The notes under the pieces are model-generated. The model made no database searches. It had not been told where the DNA came from and worked only from the letters and a program-made list of their open reading frames with translations. From the NCBI RefSeq assembly GCF_040147005.1, contig NZ_JAMSHO010000001.1, forward strand, positions 992,001 to 1,056,000: a DNA stretch of 64,000 nt. The letters run 5' to 3'. Made by a program: the position numbers and the translations under genes. Positions 63,455-64,000 of this stretch are shown piece by piece. Every line of letters starts with the position of its first letter. Position 1 is the stretch's first letter. Origin of the DNA: Halomonas sp. H10-9-1. Lineage in GTDB: Bacteria; Pseudomonadota; Gammaproteobacteria; Pseudomonadales; Halomonadaceae.

Positions 63455-64000
63455 ATGACCCAGCAGACCCCCGGCGCCCGCTTCCGCGCCGCCCTCGAGG
63501 CCAATCGCCCGCTCTCCATCGTTGGCACCATCAACGCCTATACCGCCATGATGGCCGAGCGTGTCGGCCACCAGGCCATCTACCTCTCCGGCGGTGGCGT
63601 GGCCAACGCCTCCTTCGGGCTGCCGGACCTGGGCATGACCACCATGAACGACGTGGTCGAGGACGCCCACCGCATCTGCGGCGCCACCGACCTGCCGCTG
63701 CTGGTGGATATCGACACCGGCTGGGGTGGCGCCTTCAACATCGCCCGCACCGTTCGGGAGATGCAGCGCGCCGGCGTGGCCGCCGTGCACCTCGAGGACC
63801 AGGTGGCCCAGAAGCGCTGCGGTCACCGTCCCAACAAGGCGATCGTGTCCCAGCAGGAGATGGTCGATCGCGTCAAGGCCGCCGCCGATGCGCGCATCGA
63901 CCCTGACTTCTATCTGATCGCGCGCACCGATGCCTTCCAGAAGGACGGTCTGGATGCCGCCATCGAGCGCTCCCAGGCCTGCATCGAAGCGGGTGCCGAC
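63455..64000 (+). CDS. prpB: 2-methylisocitrate lyase, N-terminal part (3' end outside window)
   Basis: The first 182 codons of a PEP mutase/isocitrate lyase-superfamily enzyme that splits 2-methylisocitrate into pyruvate and succinate. [67 protein letters not shown], the Asp pair in [19 protein letters not shown], and the catalytic loop Cys in [20 protein letters not shown] are as in PrpB. CAGGAGA lies 8 bp before the ATG. The frame is open to the window edge. It begins the methylcitrate-cycle operon (prpC and others presumably follow). Confidence 0.95.
   Translation, partial: MTQQTPGARFRAALEANRPLSIVGTINAYTAMMAERVGHQAIYLSGGGVANASFGLPDLGMTTMNDVVEDAHRICGATDLPLLVDIDTGWGGAFNIARTVREMQRAGVAAVHLEDQVAQKRCGHRPNKAIVSQQEMVDRVKAAADARIDPDFYLIARTDAFQKDGLDAAIERSQACIEAGAD

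Overview
The window looks like a chromosomal segment of a high-GC, PHA-accumulating gammaproteobacterium, most likely a member of Halomonadaceae (Halomonas or a close relative). This is inferred from protein character and gene order: a lnt-corC-ybeY-ybeZ-miaB cluster, trpEGDC preceded by gph, a DUF6489-like gene with phasin and class I PHA synthase, cysB next to cysH, and a GntR-prpB junction. No rRNA, tRNA, CRISPR array, transposase or integrase was recognised. Nearly all of it is core housekeeping DNA.

Layout. 1-8.3 kb: 3' end of pepN, a REP-like element, a small membrane protein, a CPA2 cation/proton antiporter, a lemA + M48 protease pair, an acidic repeat lipoprotein, a cold-shock protein, a double-TM2 protein and a LysE exporter. 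8.4-12 kb: slt transglycosylase, a YkvA-like protein and two overlapping hotdog thioesterases. 12-15.8 kb: htpG, then a lower-GC catalase gene between two copies of the last 90 bp of htpG; this is the clearest sign of acquired DNA in the window. 16-20.8 kb: pntAB, gpsA, sixA. 20.9-27.6 kb: an AEC transporter with a tiny upstream ORF, three overlapping hydrolase/patatin genes, an Smr protein, prmB and aroC. 27.7-30.7 kb: the PHA locus. 30.8-36.3 kb: the lnt to miaB cluster on the minus strand. 36.3-40.9 kb: an SH3-domain protein, tpm, a YajG-like lipoprotein, a GNAT and msrPQ. 41-44.8 kb: sulfate ABC transporter (sbp-cysTWA). 45-52.5 kb: rpe, a GIY-YIG protein, a type II NADH dehydrogenase, gph, and trpEGDC behind a Trp-rich leader peptide. 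52.5-64 kb: a very large YdiJ-type FAD/Fe-S dehydrogenase, a palindromic repeat element, serS, an AI-2E family exporter, trxA, cysB, cysH, pabB, a GntR regulator and the start of prpB.

Functional themes. Sulfate uptake, PAPS reduction (cysH), its regulator (cysB) and thioredoxin fall within 20 kb. Chorismate is made (aroC) and used by both trpEG and pabB. NAD(P)H balance is handled by pntAB and NDH-2. The PHA genes form a storage module.

Most notable observations: the katA insertion that rebuilds the htpG 3' end; a trp leader peptide ending in Trp-Arg-Trp; paired GntR palindromes before prpB; heptamer repeats that overlap stop codons at two convergent gene junctions; two different long palindromic intergenic elements; inverted DnaA-box-like 9-mers; and a 32-codon membrane ORF coupled to the AEC transporter.
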